This document shows, piece after piece, positions 34,424 through 43,020 of a stretch of DNA of 64,000 nucleotides. Origin of the DNA: CAMAUF01 sp046152925 (GTDB taxonomy: Bacteria > Chloroflexota > Dehalococcoidia > Tepidiformales > Tepidiformaceae); contig JBJXFX010000154.1 of the NCBI GenBank assembly GCA_046152925.1, forward strand, positions 1 through 64,000. The letters are read 5' to 3'. Each line of letters begins with the position of its first letter. Within the stretch, counting starts at the first letter, position 1. The notes under the pieces are model-generated. The model saw nothing but the letters and a program-made list of their open reading frames with translations, did no database searches and was not told where the DNA came from. The translations under genes and the position numbers were made by a program.

Positions 34424-34819
34424 ATGGCCATGAAGAAGATTTATGTCGGCAACCTCGCGTGGGGCGTCTCGGATGACGAACTCCGCCGCGCGTTCGAACC
34501 CTTCGGGGCGGTCGCGTCCGCGCGTATCACCACCGACCGCGAGACCGGGCGGTCGCGCGGCTTCGGATTCGTGGAAATGGAGGACGCCGACGCCAATCAG
34601 GCGATCGCCTCGCTTCATGGAGCGATCCTGAACGGGCGCGCCCTCACGGTGAATGAAGCGATGCCGAGGGATCCGTCCGCGCCAGGCACCAGCTTCGCAC
34701 CACGCCCGGCCCCTTCCGGCGGGTGGAGCGACCGCGGTCCGGCGGCAGGCAGCCGCGGCGGCTCTGGTGACCGGGGCGGCTACAGCGACCGCGGCCGGGG
34801 CCGCGGCGACCGCTACTAG
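34424..34819 (+). CDS. Single-RRM RNA-binding protein with Gly/Arg-rich tail
   Basis: 131 residues from the ATG at 34424 (AAGG upstream); an ATG two codons later is an alternative. RNP2 is IYVGNL (6-11) and RNP1 is RGFGFVEM (45-52), so the RRM is intact. The tail (about 95-131) is a Gly/Arg/Ser/Asp-rich disordered region with repeated SDRG units, like eukaryotic-type glycine-rich and bacterial cold-induced RNA-binding proteins. Such proteins are reported mainly in Cyanobacteria, Chloroflexota and some Proteobacteria. Probably binds mRNA under stress. TTGATA at 34352-34357 with CACACT 17 bases downstream is a weak promoter candidate. Confidence 0.92.
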   Translation: MAMKKIYVGNLAWGVSDDELRRAFEPFGAVASARITTDRETGRSRGFGFVEMEDADANQAIASLHGAILNGRALTVNEAMPRDPSAPGTSFAPRPAPSGGWSDRGPAAGSRGGSGDRGGYSDRGRGRGDRY

Positions 34820-34852
34820 GACCGGCGGCGCTCGCAGCTGCGATGTGATCAT

Positions 34853-35110
34853 CGGACGACCACAAAGACGCGCGAACTCACCTGACCGGGGCCCCGCAGC
34901 CGGTTGGCCGCCCGACAGAAGCACCTCGAGCTGGGGGATGGGCCCATAGACGCTCCATCCATGGATCTTGGCATCACGGACCATGAAAACCAGAGCGAAA
35001 CGCGTGTCCCCACGGATCCCGGAGACGACGACCTCGTGTTCGGCGACGCAGCGTTCGACCGTCGGGACCGGGTTGGCCGGGCATCCGACGGTGAAAAGGT
35101 CTGTCAGAGC
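34853..35110 (-). pseudogene. Possible remnant of a SnoaL/NTF2-like gene
   Basis: The 307-base gap between the RRM gene and herA (34820-35126) has no intact gene. Its minus strand contains an 86-codon stretch with coding-like codon use that reads VPTVERCVAEHEVVVSGI, then FALVFMVRDAKIHGWSVYG. This looks like the C-terminal strands of an NTF2/SnoaL-like protein. It has no start codon, no N-terminal half, and no stop before running antisense through the RRM gene. I read it as a decayed fragment left downstream of herA, with low certainty. No other structure is visible in the gap. Confidence 0.25.
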
Positions 35111-35126
35111 CGCGGGACGGAGTGGG

Positions 35127-36803
35127 TTAAGGCCCGAACAGGTCGCGCGGCGTGACCGGCGGGCGGGCTTCGACCCCGAGCCGCTCGCGGAGCGAGCCGC
35201 CGGGGCGGTGGTCGGCGCGAAAATCTGGCGTCCGGACAACGACGGGCATGGGCAGGGCGTGGCCGAACGCGAGGGCCTGCTGGCGGCTTTCGAGCGTCGC
35301 GAGCACGGCGCGCAGGCCAGCGCGGCCCGCCATCCCGCCGACCAGCGCGTCGATATCCTGCTCGCTATCGAGCTGGAGGCAGAACTTCGTCCCAATCTGC
35401 GAAAGCACCTCGCTGTCGATCTGGCTCGGGCGCTGGTCGATGACGAAGAGGGTGACGTTGTACTTGCGCAGCTCCCGCGCAATCTGCCCGAAGATCGACT
35501 GTCCAGCGAGCGCCTTGTCGACGAACTTGTGCGCCTCTTCGATGACGATGACGAGCCGGTTCGGCTCCTTTTCGTGGACGCCCTGAGCACGGTCCATCGC
35601 CCGTTGGTACGCCTCCCAAATCCGGCGCGAGAGCATGTTCGCGACGAGCATGTAACTCGTGAGGTCGCTGCCGTAGCGCCCAAATTGGATGACCACGCTC
35701 ATCCCGCCCTGCAGGTGTTGGACGATCTTCTCCAGGGTGTTTTCGAACTGGCCCGGGCCCTGCTCGATGAATTCCTTGCGGACGAGGTCGCGAAGCCGGC
35801 GCCGGAGGGCGTTCAAGGTGGTCGTCTGGTAGCCGAGGCGGGAAGCGACCGCGCCCCAATTCGCCTCGTCCGGTTGGTCGGCGCCGCGCCAGAGACGCCC
35901 GACGAGCGCGGGCGATGGCTCCTGCTCCAGCACTTCGTCGAGCCAGCCGCGGCCCACGCTTTCCTCCAGCTGTCGCGCGAGGGCGATCGCCTGTTCGCTG
36001 AAGTCCTTGAGGCTTTGGAGCACTTCCAGGTCATCGGGCGAGATGTCGCGCGTCCCAAGCCGGAGCGTGCCGTCTTGGCCATTGGGCGTCGGGTCCAGCG
36101 AAAAGACGGCGACGCTGCTCGGGTGAAGGCCCTTGAGGGAGCGCCGCTCGCCGCCTTCGAACTTCATCACACGGCCGTAGTCGTTGTGCATGTCGAAGAC
36201 GAGCGCGACCGTCCGGTCGCGATTCGTCGGCGCGGCCGCGGACGACGCAACGACCGCGTCGAGGATCAGCACGGCGAGGACAGACTTGCCTGTGCCGCTC
36301 TTGCCAAAGATCCCCGCCGACCGTTCGAGGAGCCGCTCGAGGTCGAGGTGGGCGACCATCGTGTCCATGCCGAGCGGCGATCCCAGCTTCAGCGCTGGTG
36401 CGTCGTCGGGGACGGCGAACGCGGCGTCCAGCGTCGCTTGGTCGGCGCGGGAGACCGGTGCGAAGTGGCGCGGCAGGCGGCGCGCGCGTCCGCCCGCCTG
36501 CCCCGGCGTGACCTCCAAGTAGGGCGAGACTTCGGCGATCGTATAGACCGCCGTATCGAGCAATACCTCGCGGAGGAGCGAGGCCGCGGGGTCGGCGTCG
36601 TCGACGGGCGGCCACGACGTTGGCCCACTCTCGGCGCTCTTGAGCAGGATGTCCGTGACCATCCCGAGGAGTTGCGTGCCGTCTTCGAGCGGCGCCATCA
36701 GATAGTGGCCCATCGCGGCGGCTTTGCCGGGCCCGAGCCGGACTTCGAGCGACTTCGTCAGCGACCCTGCGACGACAGACCCAACCTGTTCGAGCTCGCC
36801 CAT
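35127..36803 (-). CDS. herA: HerA-like DNA translocase/helicase ATPase
   Basis: 558 residues. N-terminal HAS-barrel-like segment (VGSVVAGSLTKSLEV...LLGMVTDILL), then a RecA/FtsK-like core with Walker A GKSGTGKS (167-174), FDMHNDYG, Walker B VIVIEEAHKF (about 423-432) and sensor segment LFVIDQRPSQI. The HerA hexamer pumps DNA for the NurA nuclease in end resection; bacterial pairs are also linked to phage defence. It is the last gene of an operon with nurA and an intervening unknown gene, whose stop overlaps its ATG as TGATG. Confidence 0.9.
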   Translation of the reverse strand: MGELEQVGSVVAGSLTKSLEVRLGPGKAAAMGHYLMAPLEDGTQLLGMVTDILLKSAESGPTSWPPVDDADPAASLLREVLLDTAVYTIAEVSPYLEVTPGQAGGRARRLPRHFAPVSRADQATLDAAFAVPDDAPALKLGSPLGMDTMVAHLDLERLLERSAGIFGKSGTGKSVLAVLILDAVVASSAAAPTNRDRTVALVFDMHNDYGRVMKFEGGERRSLKGLHPSSVAVFSLDPTPNGQDGTLRLGTRDISPDDLEVLQSLKDFSEQAIALARQLEESVGRGWLDEVLEQEPSPALVGRLWRGADQPDEANWGAVASRLGYQTTTLNALRRRLRDLVRKEFIEQGPGQFENTLEKIVQHLQGGMSVVIQFGRYGSDLTSYMLVANMLSRRIWEAYQRAMDRAQGVHEKEPNRLVIVIEEAHKFVDKALAGQSIFGQIARELRKYNVTLFVIDQRPSQIDSEVLSQIGTKFCLQLDSEQDIDALVGGMAGRAGLRAVLATLESRQQALAFGHALPMPVVVRTPDFRADHRPGGSLRERLGVEARPPVTPRDLFGP

Positions 36804-37375
36804 CAGATCGCCCCTCGCAGAATGGTGGTCAGCCGCGCCGGCTCAGCGCGGAGCAGTCGCGCCAACTCCTTACCGGCGTGGACGACGAAGGCCCGGCGAT
36901 CTGCGGCGCCCTGGGCCGCGACCCGCAGCGCGGACGTCAAGACCGCGTCGTCGCAGAGCGGCGAGGCCACGAGCGGGGCGAGGAACCCGCCGTCCCCGGT
37001 CACCAGCGCCACCTCCTGGTCGTCGCAGCCTTCGACGGCGGCGAGCAACAGCGGCGGCGCCGGTGGCGGCCCGGCCACCACGCGGCCGCGCTCCGCGTGG
37101 GCGCAGCTGACGAGCGTGAGGCGCGTCCGCAGGAGGGGCCGGATGTGTGGGTGCTCCGCGAAGAGGTCGGCCGCCGAACCGCCACCTGGCTGCGCTTGGA
37201 GCGGGCGCGAGGGGTCTTCTGGGCCGCTCGCGGCGTCCGCGACCACGGCGTACGTCGTCCAGCGGCCTTCGCGGATCGCGACGAGTTGGCCGAGCGCAAA
37301 GGGCTCGCCGGTGTACTCCGGGTAGGCCGCGACAGAAGAACGGAGGCCGGCTTCAACGATGCGGGGCAGGCTCAT
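36803..37375 (-). CDS. Unknown protein encoded between nurA and herA
   Basis: 190 residues, family not recognised. The N-terminal part (YPEYTGEPFALGQLVAIREGRWTTYAVVADAASG) has strand-rich character reminiscent of a HAS-barrel, as in the HerA N-terminus. The middle (LAAVEGCDDQEVALVTGDGGFLAPLVASPL) and the end (LRAEPARLTTILRGAI) are mixed alpha/beta and helical. No Walker motif, no nuclease motif, no signal peptide. It overlaps nurA by 4 bases (ATGA) and herA by one (TGATG), so its product is expected in fixed stoichiometry with both. A third subunit of the HerA/NurA machine is the natural hypothesis. Confidence 0.75.
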   Translation of the reverse strand: MSLPRIVEAGLRSSVAAYPEYTGEPFALGQLVAIREGRWTTYAVVADAASGPEDPSRPLQAQPGGGSAADLFAEHPHIRPLLRTRLTLVSCAHAERGRVVAGPPPAPPLLLAAVEGCDDQEVALVTGDGGFLAPLVASPLCDDAVLTSALRVAAQGAADRRAFVVHAGKELARLLRAEPARLTTILRGAI

Positions 37376-38523
37376 ACGGCGCGCCGCCGCTTGCTCGTCT
37401 GCTTGCCCGCGCCCGTCGGCGGGATCCCGAAGCGGAGAGCCTCACGTTCGAGGTGGTTTGCGAACTGGACGCGGTCGCGGCCGGTGATCACCGCCTGTTC
37501 GTGCGCCTCCTGCAGCGCGCGTGGGTAGCCCCCCCCACAGCGGGCGCACTGGTCGAGCAAGGTCGCGTGGAGGCGGTCCACCTCAGGCTCGCCACCGGCC
37601 CAGCCCGGCAGTTCGACGCGCGCGACATCGCCCCAGACCTTGAGGTAGAAGGCCCACACCTGATGGTTCTCAAACTGCTTTTCCACCTGCTCGCTCCGAC
37701 CGCTGCCGCTGGCGAACAGTGCGGAGCGTTCGCCCTCGGCCAGGAGGCCGCCGAAAAACTGCCCGTCCGAAAGACCGAGCGGCGCGTTCCCCTGGGCGAG
37801 CACGCGGAGACTGGTCACGACCTCAGCGGACCGCGAGCCCGAAACGTAGGCGCCGAGGCTCAGTCGCGGGCCGAGCCAGCGGAGCGCATCGAGCGCATCG
37901 CGGGTGCGGCGGGCGAGGTCCTTGCGGACGGCGGCGGCAACGGCGCGAGAATCGAGGTCCCACGGCAGCAGCGTCCCATCGAGCAGCGCGACTACGGGGC
38001 CTGGCGGCTCGACCGCGGCGGCGAGGGTCTGGACCCACTCCAGTTCGCCCGTGTCGCGCGCCAGATTAACACCCATGCCGCGGCCTTCGACGCCATCGGA
38101 GCCGTCGTCCTCGCCGGCCACGATGGGCTCGCGCGGGCCGACGACGGCCTCAGACTGCATGACGACCGGCCCTGTCACGCCGTAGGGCAACGACACAAAA
38201 CCGACGTTGACGACGTAGCACGAAACCGGCGCGAAACGGTCGGGCTCGATGCTGGAGCCGTCTGCCGCCACCACGGTCACGGGAGGGCGCGGCGGCGCGG
38301 CCTTCCGCAGGAGGGGCGACTCTTCGGTGGCCAAGGCGAAGGGCGCCGCGCTCTCCTTCATCCGCTCCTGGATACGCGCGTTCGCCTCCGCAGGGTCGGC
38401 CGCCCAGCGCCCAAGAGCCTCGCGGCCGCGCTCCACGGCGGCGGCAAGAGCGTCTTGCTGCGCCTTTGCGCGTTCGACCACGCCGGCCAGCTCGGCGACC
38501 ACCTGCTCCATGCGCAGCGTCAT
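37372..38523 (-). CDS. nurA: NurA-domain 5'-3' nuclease
   Basis: 383 residues. The NurA signature appears as VVAADGSS (Asp88-Gly-Ser), a conserved VVALLDGTLLPW (about 196-207) with a second acidic residue, and a C-terminal segment RVQFANHLEREALRFGIPPTGAGKQTSKR typical of the domain. An N-terminal coiled coil (about 1-60) precedes it. NurA dimers bind the HerA hexamer to resect or degrade DNA. Four-base overlaps with both selB (upstream) and the unknown gene (downstream). Confidence 0.85.
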   Translation of the reverse strand: MTLRMEQVVAELAGVVERAKAQQDALAAAVERGREALGRWAADPAEANARIQERMKESAAPFALATEESPLLRKAAPPRPPVTVVAADGSSIEPDRFAPVSCYVVNVGFVSLPYGVTGPVVMQSEAVVGPREPIVAGEDDGSDGVEGRGMGVNLARDTGELEWVQTLAAAVEPPGPVVALLDGTLLPWDLDSRAVAAAVRKDLARRTRDALDALRWLGPRLSLGAYVSGSRSAEVVTSLRVLAQGNAPLGLSDGQFFGGLLAEGERSALFASGSGRSEQVEKQFENHQVWAFYLKVWGDVARVELPGWAGGEPEVDRLHATLLDQCARCGGGYPRALQEAHEQAVITGRDRVQFANHLEREALRFGIPPTGAGKQTSKRRRAV

Positions 38524-40382
38524 CGCGGCCCTTCGCCTGTGACCCGGAAGACGCGGGCATCGCCGACCCGGCGCGTCGCCTTCAGGGCGTCGAGATGTTC
38601 GAGGAACGCCTGCGCGTACTTGCGGCTCGTGCCAAAGAGGTCGCGGACCTCCGCGAGCGTGATGCTGCCGGATTGCTCCGCGTGGGCCCGTGCCTTGGCG
38701 TGCATCTCCTCGAAGACCGTAGGGTCGAAGACGACGCCCGCGCCCGTATCGACGACGTCGCCGCGCTCGACAAGGAAGGCGAGCAGCGGCGCGTCCGGCA
38801 AGGCGTCGGTCGGGGGAGCATACCCGCCGGCCTGAAGGGCGCGTTTCAACCGGGCGACCTGGTCCTGCTGCTTGGGGCTGAGCTCGACGGTGTAGCCGAG
38901 TGGAGCGACGCCGCCCGCGACCGGTGGCGCGAGCCGCCCGCGGCGGACGCCTTCGGCGACCACCGTCTCGAGGTCGGCGGCCTCCACGCGAGCCGTGCTG
39001 CGGACGTGTTCGCGCGGCGCGGATGCCCGCAAGGGGTTCGCGGCTAGGAACGCAGTGGCCGCCTCGGCGACGCGGGCGGCGGCGGCATCGAGCCAGACTG
39101 TCGAGTAAAGGCGCGCGCCCGCCTTCGCAAGCTCACCGGCCGCCTCTGCCTCCGCAACCGCCGCCTCGAATGCCGGCGCCTCGACGGTGAGGCGCTTCGC
39201 GGCCGCGACGGCATCGAGCGGGGCGCTGAAGAGGAGGTCGACCAAGCGCTCACGCGGGGAGCCTTCCAGTTGGCGGTGGAGGGCCTCGATCGTCTCGATG
39301 TGGTTGCGTCGATGGCGCCGCGGGTTGACCGCGACGATGACGCCGCCAGCAACCGTGTCGTTCGACGTCCGGATGATGCAATGGTCGCCGCGGGCCACCG
39401 CGACGGAGGAATCCAGGACCACCTGGGCCCAGCACTCCTCGCCTGGCAAGAGGGCGTCGCGGTCGAGCAGCCGGAGCTTCGCCTCAGACTCCGCGGTCGC
39501 CGAGAGGAACGTGATCCCGGCGTCGTGGCTCAGAGGGTGGGCGAGCAGTTTGGTGGCGCGCAGCCGGACATCAACGGCGTGGACCTCGCTCAGGCCACCC
39601 GGCGGCGCGAGCACCATCCCGCGGGCGACGTCCTCCGCGTGGATGCCGGAGAGGTTGACGGCTGCGCGGGTCCCCGGCTCCAGGCGTTGCAGCTTCGTTT
39701 TATGTCGCTGCAGGCCGCGGACCCGCGCCTTCACGCGGCCCGGCTGGATTTCGACCTCTTGGCCGACCTCGAGGGAGCCATCGACGAGCGTCCCAGTGAC
39801 CACCGTGCCGAAACCCTGGATGGTGAACGAGCGGTCGATCGGCAGCCGTGGCCGCCCGAGGTCGCGCTTCTGCGGCGTCGCTTCGAGCACCTGGTCGATG
39901 GTGCGAAGCAACTCCGGGAGGCCGAGCCCGGTTGTCGCTGCGGTGCGGACGACGGGAGCGCCCCGGAGGCGGCTGTCCCTGAGGACGTCCTCGACTTCCG
40001 CCTCGACGAGGTCGACGTAGTCCGGCTCCACCATGTCGCACTTCGTGATCACCACGATGCCATTCGGCACGTCGAGCAAGTCCAAGATCGCGAGGTGCTC
40101 GCGCGTCTGGGGCATAGGCCCTTCGTCGGCGGCGACGATCAGGAGGGCGACATCGACGCCCCCGGCGCCCGCGAGCATGTTCTTGATGAACCGCTCGTGG
40201 CCCGGGACATCGACGATCGACACCTCGCGGCCCGAGGGCAGCGTCAGCCAAGCAAAACCGAGGTCGATCGTGAGGCCGCGTTCCTTCTCTTCACGGAGGC
40301 GGTCTGGGTCGATGCCCGTCAGCGCGCGGACAAGGGTGCTCTTGCCGTGGTCGACGTGCCCTGAGGTGCCCACGACGTACAT
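38520..40382 (-). CDS. selB: Selenocysteine-specific elongation factor SelB
   Basis: 620 residues. GTPase motifs G1 GHVDHGKST (8-16), G3 DVPGHERFI (59-67), G4 ITKCDMVE and SelB-specific switch segments are present, followed by three beta-barrel domains and C-terminal winged helices (SLITLAEVRDLFGTSRKYAQAFLEHLD-like). SelB delivers Sec-tRNA to UGA codons with a SECIS element. Neither selA, selD, selC tRNA nor a visible selenoprotein occurs in the window, so Sec use must be confirmed elsewhere. The stop overlaps the nurA start (ATGA), so translation is coupled. The GNAT/phaC genes lie 50 bases upstream on the same strand. Confidence 0.93.
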   Translation of the reverse strand: MYVVGTSGHVDHGKSTLVRALTGIDPDRLREEKERGLTIDLGFAWLTLPSGREVSIVDVPGHERFIKNMLAGAGGVDVALLIVAADEGPMPQTREHLAILDLLDVPNGIVVITKCDMVEPDYVDLVEAEVEDVLRDSRLRGAPVVRTAATTGLGLPELLRTIDQVLEATPQKRDLGRPRLPIDRSFTIQGFGTVVTGTLVDGSLEVGQEVEIQPGRVKARVRGLQRHKTKLQRLEPGTRAAVNLSGIHAEDVARGMVLAPPGGLSEVHAVDVRLRATKLLAHPLSHDAGITFLSATAESEAKLRLLDRDALLPGEECWAQVVLDSSVAVARGDHCIIRTSNDTVAGGVIVAVNPRRHRRNHIETIEALHRQLEGSPRERLVDLLFSAPLDAVAAAKRLTVEAPAFEAAVAEAEAAGELAKAGARLYSTVWLDAAAARVAEAATAFLAANPLRASAPREHVRSTARVEAADLETVVAEGVRRGRLAPPVAGGVAPLGYTVELSPKQQDQVARLKRALQAGGYAPPTDALPDAPLLAFLVERGDVVDTGAGVVFDPTVFEEMHAKARAHAEQSGSITLAEVRDLFGTSRKYAQAFLEHLDALKATRRVGDARVFRVTGEGPR

Positions 40383-40432
40383 TTGTTCGTAGTGTACCGG
40401 CGGGCCGGGAATCGCGCTGGGGCCTGCCGCGG

Positions 40433-41035
40433 TTAGTTGCCGAACGCCTCGGCGACGCCGAACGCCGCGCGCTGCGCCTCGAAACGCGCAACTTCGTGAC
40501 TCAACATGAGGAGGTCGTGCTTGGTGCCAGACCGATCCTTCACGTGGTCGCGGAGGAGCGCTTCCGGCCGGAAGCCGAGGCCTTCGAACACCGCGATCGC
40601 GCCCTTTTGGTCCAGCGTCATTTGGGCGATCATCTTCTCCACGCCAAGGGCCAGCGAGGTCGCGAAGGCTTCCTGCGTGAGTTGGCGGCCGAGCCCCGAC
40701 CCGCGCATCTCGGGCGCCACCATGACGCGCAACTCGGCGACGTGCGAGGACCAGCGCATCGGGTTGCGGTGGACCGCGGCGTACCCGACGAAAGCATCAG
40801 CGCTGAGCGCGACAATCGTGGCGATTTCGCCGGCCGCAGCCGACTTCACCCACTCCTTCACCTCGCTCCGCTTGGTGATGTCACGCGCCAGAAAGAGCAA
40901 GTCGTGTTCAGGGAGCGACCGCGCGAGCGCGAGCATACGGTCTTCGTCGCCGGCAGCCATCAGCCGGATAGTGAGGTCCTTGGCGCCCAACCGGACCTGC
41001 CGGGGATACCGTTCGAGGCCTTCAATCGCTGTCAT
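40433..41035 (-). CDS. GNAT-family N-acetyltransferase
   Basis: 200 residues from the ATG at 41035. GNAT motifs: VGYAAVHRNPMRWSSHVAELRVMVAPEMRGSGLGRQLTQEAF (motif A with RGSGLG pyrophosphate loop) and AVFEGLGFRPEALLRDHV (motif B). Substrate unknown. It overlaps the phaC stop by 4 bases (ATGA), so it is translationally coupled to PHA synthase; an acetyltransferase at this position might tune PHA enzymes, but that is speculation. Confidence 0.85.
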   Translation of the reverse strand: MTAIEGLERYPRQVRLGAKDLTIRLMAAGDEDRMLALARSLPEHDLLFLARDITKRSEVKEWVKSAAAGEIATIVALSADAFVGYAAVHRNPMRWSSHVAELRVMVAPEMRGSGLGRQLTQEAFATSLALGVEKMIAQMTLDQKGAIAVFEGLGFRPEALLRDHVKDRSGTKHDLLMLSHEVARFEAQRAAFGVAEAFGN

Positions 41036-42120
41036 ACCGAACGCTCCGCTAACCAAGCATTGAGTTGTGGCCAAAGCCGGAAAATGGCGTTGCCGCCCGC
41101 GACGAGCGACACGTGGCCGCCCTTTAACATCACTTCGCGCCTGTCTTCACTGCCGACGAGCTTCACGAAGTCGGCCGCTGCCTCGTAGGGCACGATGTGG
41201 TCGTGCTCGGCGACGACGTGGAGGAACGGGACCGTGATCGCGCCGAGGTCGACGCGGCGGCCACCCACCTCCAGCTCGCCTTTGACGAGCTTGTTCGCCC
41301 ACATGATCTCCTTCGTGTTCTGACGGAAACACTCACCGGGAAACGGGATCTGGTCCGCCGCCCAGCGGTCGAACATCCGGAAGGACTTCACGAACTCGTC
41401 GTTCCACATGTTGTCCCAAAGCCGGATCTGCCCAGCCACGCGTGACGCCGGCCGGAGCATGTCGAACGATGCGTACATCATCTCCGGCGGCACGTTGCCG
41501 AGAGTATCGACGATCCGGTCGACATCGAAGTAGCGCGGGTCGCACCACTGCCGGAAGAGCGGCATGCCATCGGCGTTCACCGGGACGGCGAAGCAGGCGA
41601 AGTTCTTCGCCGGGCCCTCCGGATGCAGCGCGACGTACATCGATGAAAGCAATCCGCCCATGCAGTAGCCGACGATCGAGAGCTCATCCTCGCCGCTGTC
41701 CTCGAGCACACGGTCGACGCAATCGGGGATGAGGTCGAGGACGTAGTCTTCGAAACGGAGGCCCTTGTCTTGGTCACGGGGGATGCCCCAGTCGACCATG
41801 TAGACATCGAAGCCCTGCTTGAGCAGGTACTCGACGAGGCTTTGGCCGGGCGTGAGGTCGAGGATGTAGGGCTTGCTCACCAGCGACATGATGAGGAGTA
41901 CGGGCACGCGATAGATCTCATCTGATTGCGCGCGGTAGCGGTAGAGCTTCAGGGTGCCGCGCGAGTAGATCGTGTCCTTTGGCGTAAGCCCGACGCCGGG
42001 GTCGCCCGTGGAGATGTAGGCGAGGCCTTTCACGGCCCGCTGGAGCATCCGGTCGACCTCGCTGCGGACGCGCCCCTCTATTTCGCTGGGGGGCGCGGGC
42101 GATGCTGGGCTGCTGCTCAC
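41032..42120 (-). CDS. phaC: Poly(3-hydroxyalkanoate) synthase, class III-type catalytic subunit
   Basis: 362 residues from a GTG with GGAGG eight bases upstream. The length of about 360 and the partner PhaE-like gene identify a class III enzyme. Catalytic triad: Cys153 in GYCMGG, Asp307 in AEHDHIVP and His336 in KGGHVSLVAG. It polymerises (R)-3-hydroxyacyl-CoA into storage granules. The upstream phaE and padR-type genes and the divergent phasin gene complete a PHA locus. Confidence 0.94.
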   Translation of the reverse strand: MSSSPASPAPPSEIEGRVRSEVDRMLQRAVKGLAYISTGDPGVGLTPKDTIYSRGTLKLYRYRAQSDEIYRVPVLLIMSLVSKPYILDLTPGQSLVEYLLKQGFDVYMVDWGIPRDQDKGLRFEDYVLDLIPDCVDRVLEDSGEDELSIVGYCMGGLLSSMYVALHPEGPAKNFACFAVPVNADGMPLFRQWCDPRYFDVDRIVDTLGNVPPEMMYASFDMLRPASRVAGQIRLWDNMWNDEFVKSFRMFDRWAADQIPFPGECFRQNTKEIMWANKLVKGELEVGGRRVDLGAITVPFLHVVAEHDHIVPYEAAADFVKLVGSEDRREVMLKGGHVSLVAGGNAIFRLWPQLNAWLAERSV

Positions 42121-42189
42121 GGATTCGGCCTCCGGGGGTGAAGCTCGTATTGTGGCCCCTTTGCCCGCGAGGCGGGAGGGCGCCGCGGA

Positions 42190-42582
42190 TCAGTGCGTCG
42201 AAGCTTCTGACGGCGGGCGTTTCGTCCGCGGGGGACGCACCGCGGCGGCGGCTTCCGGCGCGGCCTGGCCGGTGTGGCCGTTGGCGGCGGCCATCGCGCG
42301 GATGGCCGTCTCAATGCCTCCCAGCCGCTCTTCGATCTCGGACAGGCGATTGCCGATCGAGAGGACATCCGTGCGCGTCGGGACGTTGATCGCGGAGAAG
42401 TAGCGGCCCATCGCGTCGTTCATGCTCTTCTGCATGGTCAGGTAGACGTCCATCATCTTGCCCATGCCCTGGCTGAACTGGTCGGTGGCCATCATCTCGT
42501 TCATGAAGCCGTTCCATTGGCGCTCTGACTGCGTGAGCCAGTCTCGCCACATGCCCAGCGGGTCGGTCGCAGCGTCTGCCAT
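42190..42582 (-). CDS. phaE: PHA synthase accessory subunit, PhaE/PhaR-like
   Basis: 130 residues. The segment DPLGMWRDWLTQSERQWNGFMNEMMATDQFSQGMGKMMDVYLTMQKSMNDAM resembles the PhaE/PhaR family of PHA-synthase partners, followed by NVPTRTDVLSIGNRLSEIEERL, a motif shared with phasin-like proteins. It is shorter than canonical PhaE and ends in an Ala/Pro-rich tail. GAGGAG precedes the ATG. It lies 69 bases upstream of phaC and 2 bases downstream of the padR-type gene. Confidence 0.85.
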   Translation of the reverse strand: MADAATDPLGMWRDWLTQSERQWNGFMNEMMATDQFSQGMGKMMDVYLTMQKSMNDAMGRYFSAINVPTRTDVLSIGNRLSEIEERLGGIETAIRAMAAANGHTGQAAPEAAAAVRPPRTKRPPSEASTH

Positions 42583-42584
42583 CG

Positions 42585-43001
42585 TTATTTCTCCTCGGAA
42601 TCTGGGGTTTGGGGGCGAGCGGCGGTCCCGCTTGCCGGGCTCATGAAAGTCGCCCAGCCGGACATCGCCTGCTGAAGCACGTTCTGATAGTTCTGGAGGG
42701 CGTTAATCCACCCGGTGAGGAAGAGGTCGCCCGCGGCCGTAAGGGAGTACATGCGCCGTGCCGGGCCGCTTTCGGAGGTATCCCAGAACGACGAGACCAA
42801 ACCCGACTTCTCCAGCTGGCGAAGCGTCCGGTAAATCGTGCCGTTGTCACACTCGGGCATCCCGGAGGCGGCGAGCTGCTGGGCGAGCTGGTAGCCGTAG
42901 GCGTTCCAGTTCTTGAGGAACGCCAACAAGCTGGTCGAGAGCATCTCGCCGTGGAGGCGCGGCTTGGGTTCCGCGACACTTGGGGACGAAGGGTCGGCCA
43001 T
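42585..43001 (-). CDS. phaQ: PadR-type transcriptional regulator of the PHA locus (PhaQ-like)
   Basis: 138 residues. The winged-helix segment SLLAFLKNWNAYGYQLAQQLAASGMPECDNGTIYRTLRQLEKSGLVSSFWD, ending in RRMYSLTAAG, is typical PadR; the C-terminal helix is the dimerisation arm. In Bacillus megaterium the PadR-like PhaQ represses PHA genes and is displaced by polymer. The identical gene order here (regulator, PhaE/R, PhaC) makes that role likely. It is the first gene of the long minus-strand operon and faces the phasin gene across a shared promoter with repeats. Confidence 0.85.
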   Translation of the reverse strand: MADPSSPSVAEPKPRLHGEMLSTSLLAFLKNWNAYGYQLAQQLAASGMPECDNGTIYRTLRQLEKSGLVSSFWDTSESGPARRMYSLTAAGDLFLTGWINALQNYQNVLQQAMSGWATFMSPASGTAARPQTPDSEEK

Positions 43002-43020
43002 ATCGTAGGCACCTCGCTAG

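Noticed and set aside
34358..35683. 441-codon minus-strand frame through the RRM gene and the herA 3' end
   Set aside because: Most of it is antisense of the RRM gene or out of frame with herA. Only the central segment looks protein-like, and that is reported separately as a possible remnant.
34968..37325. 785-codon plus-strand open frame opposite herA
   Set aside because: GC-driven antisense frame of herA and the unknown gene; no domains, low-complexity composition.
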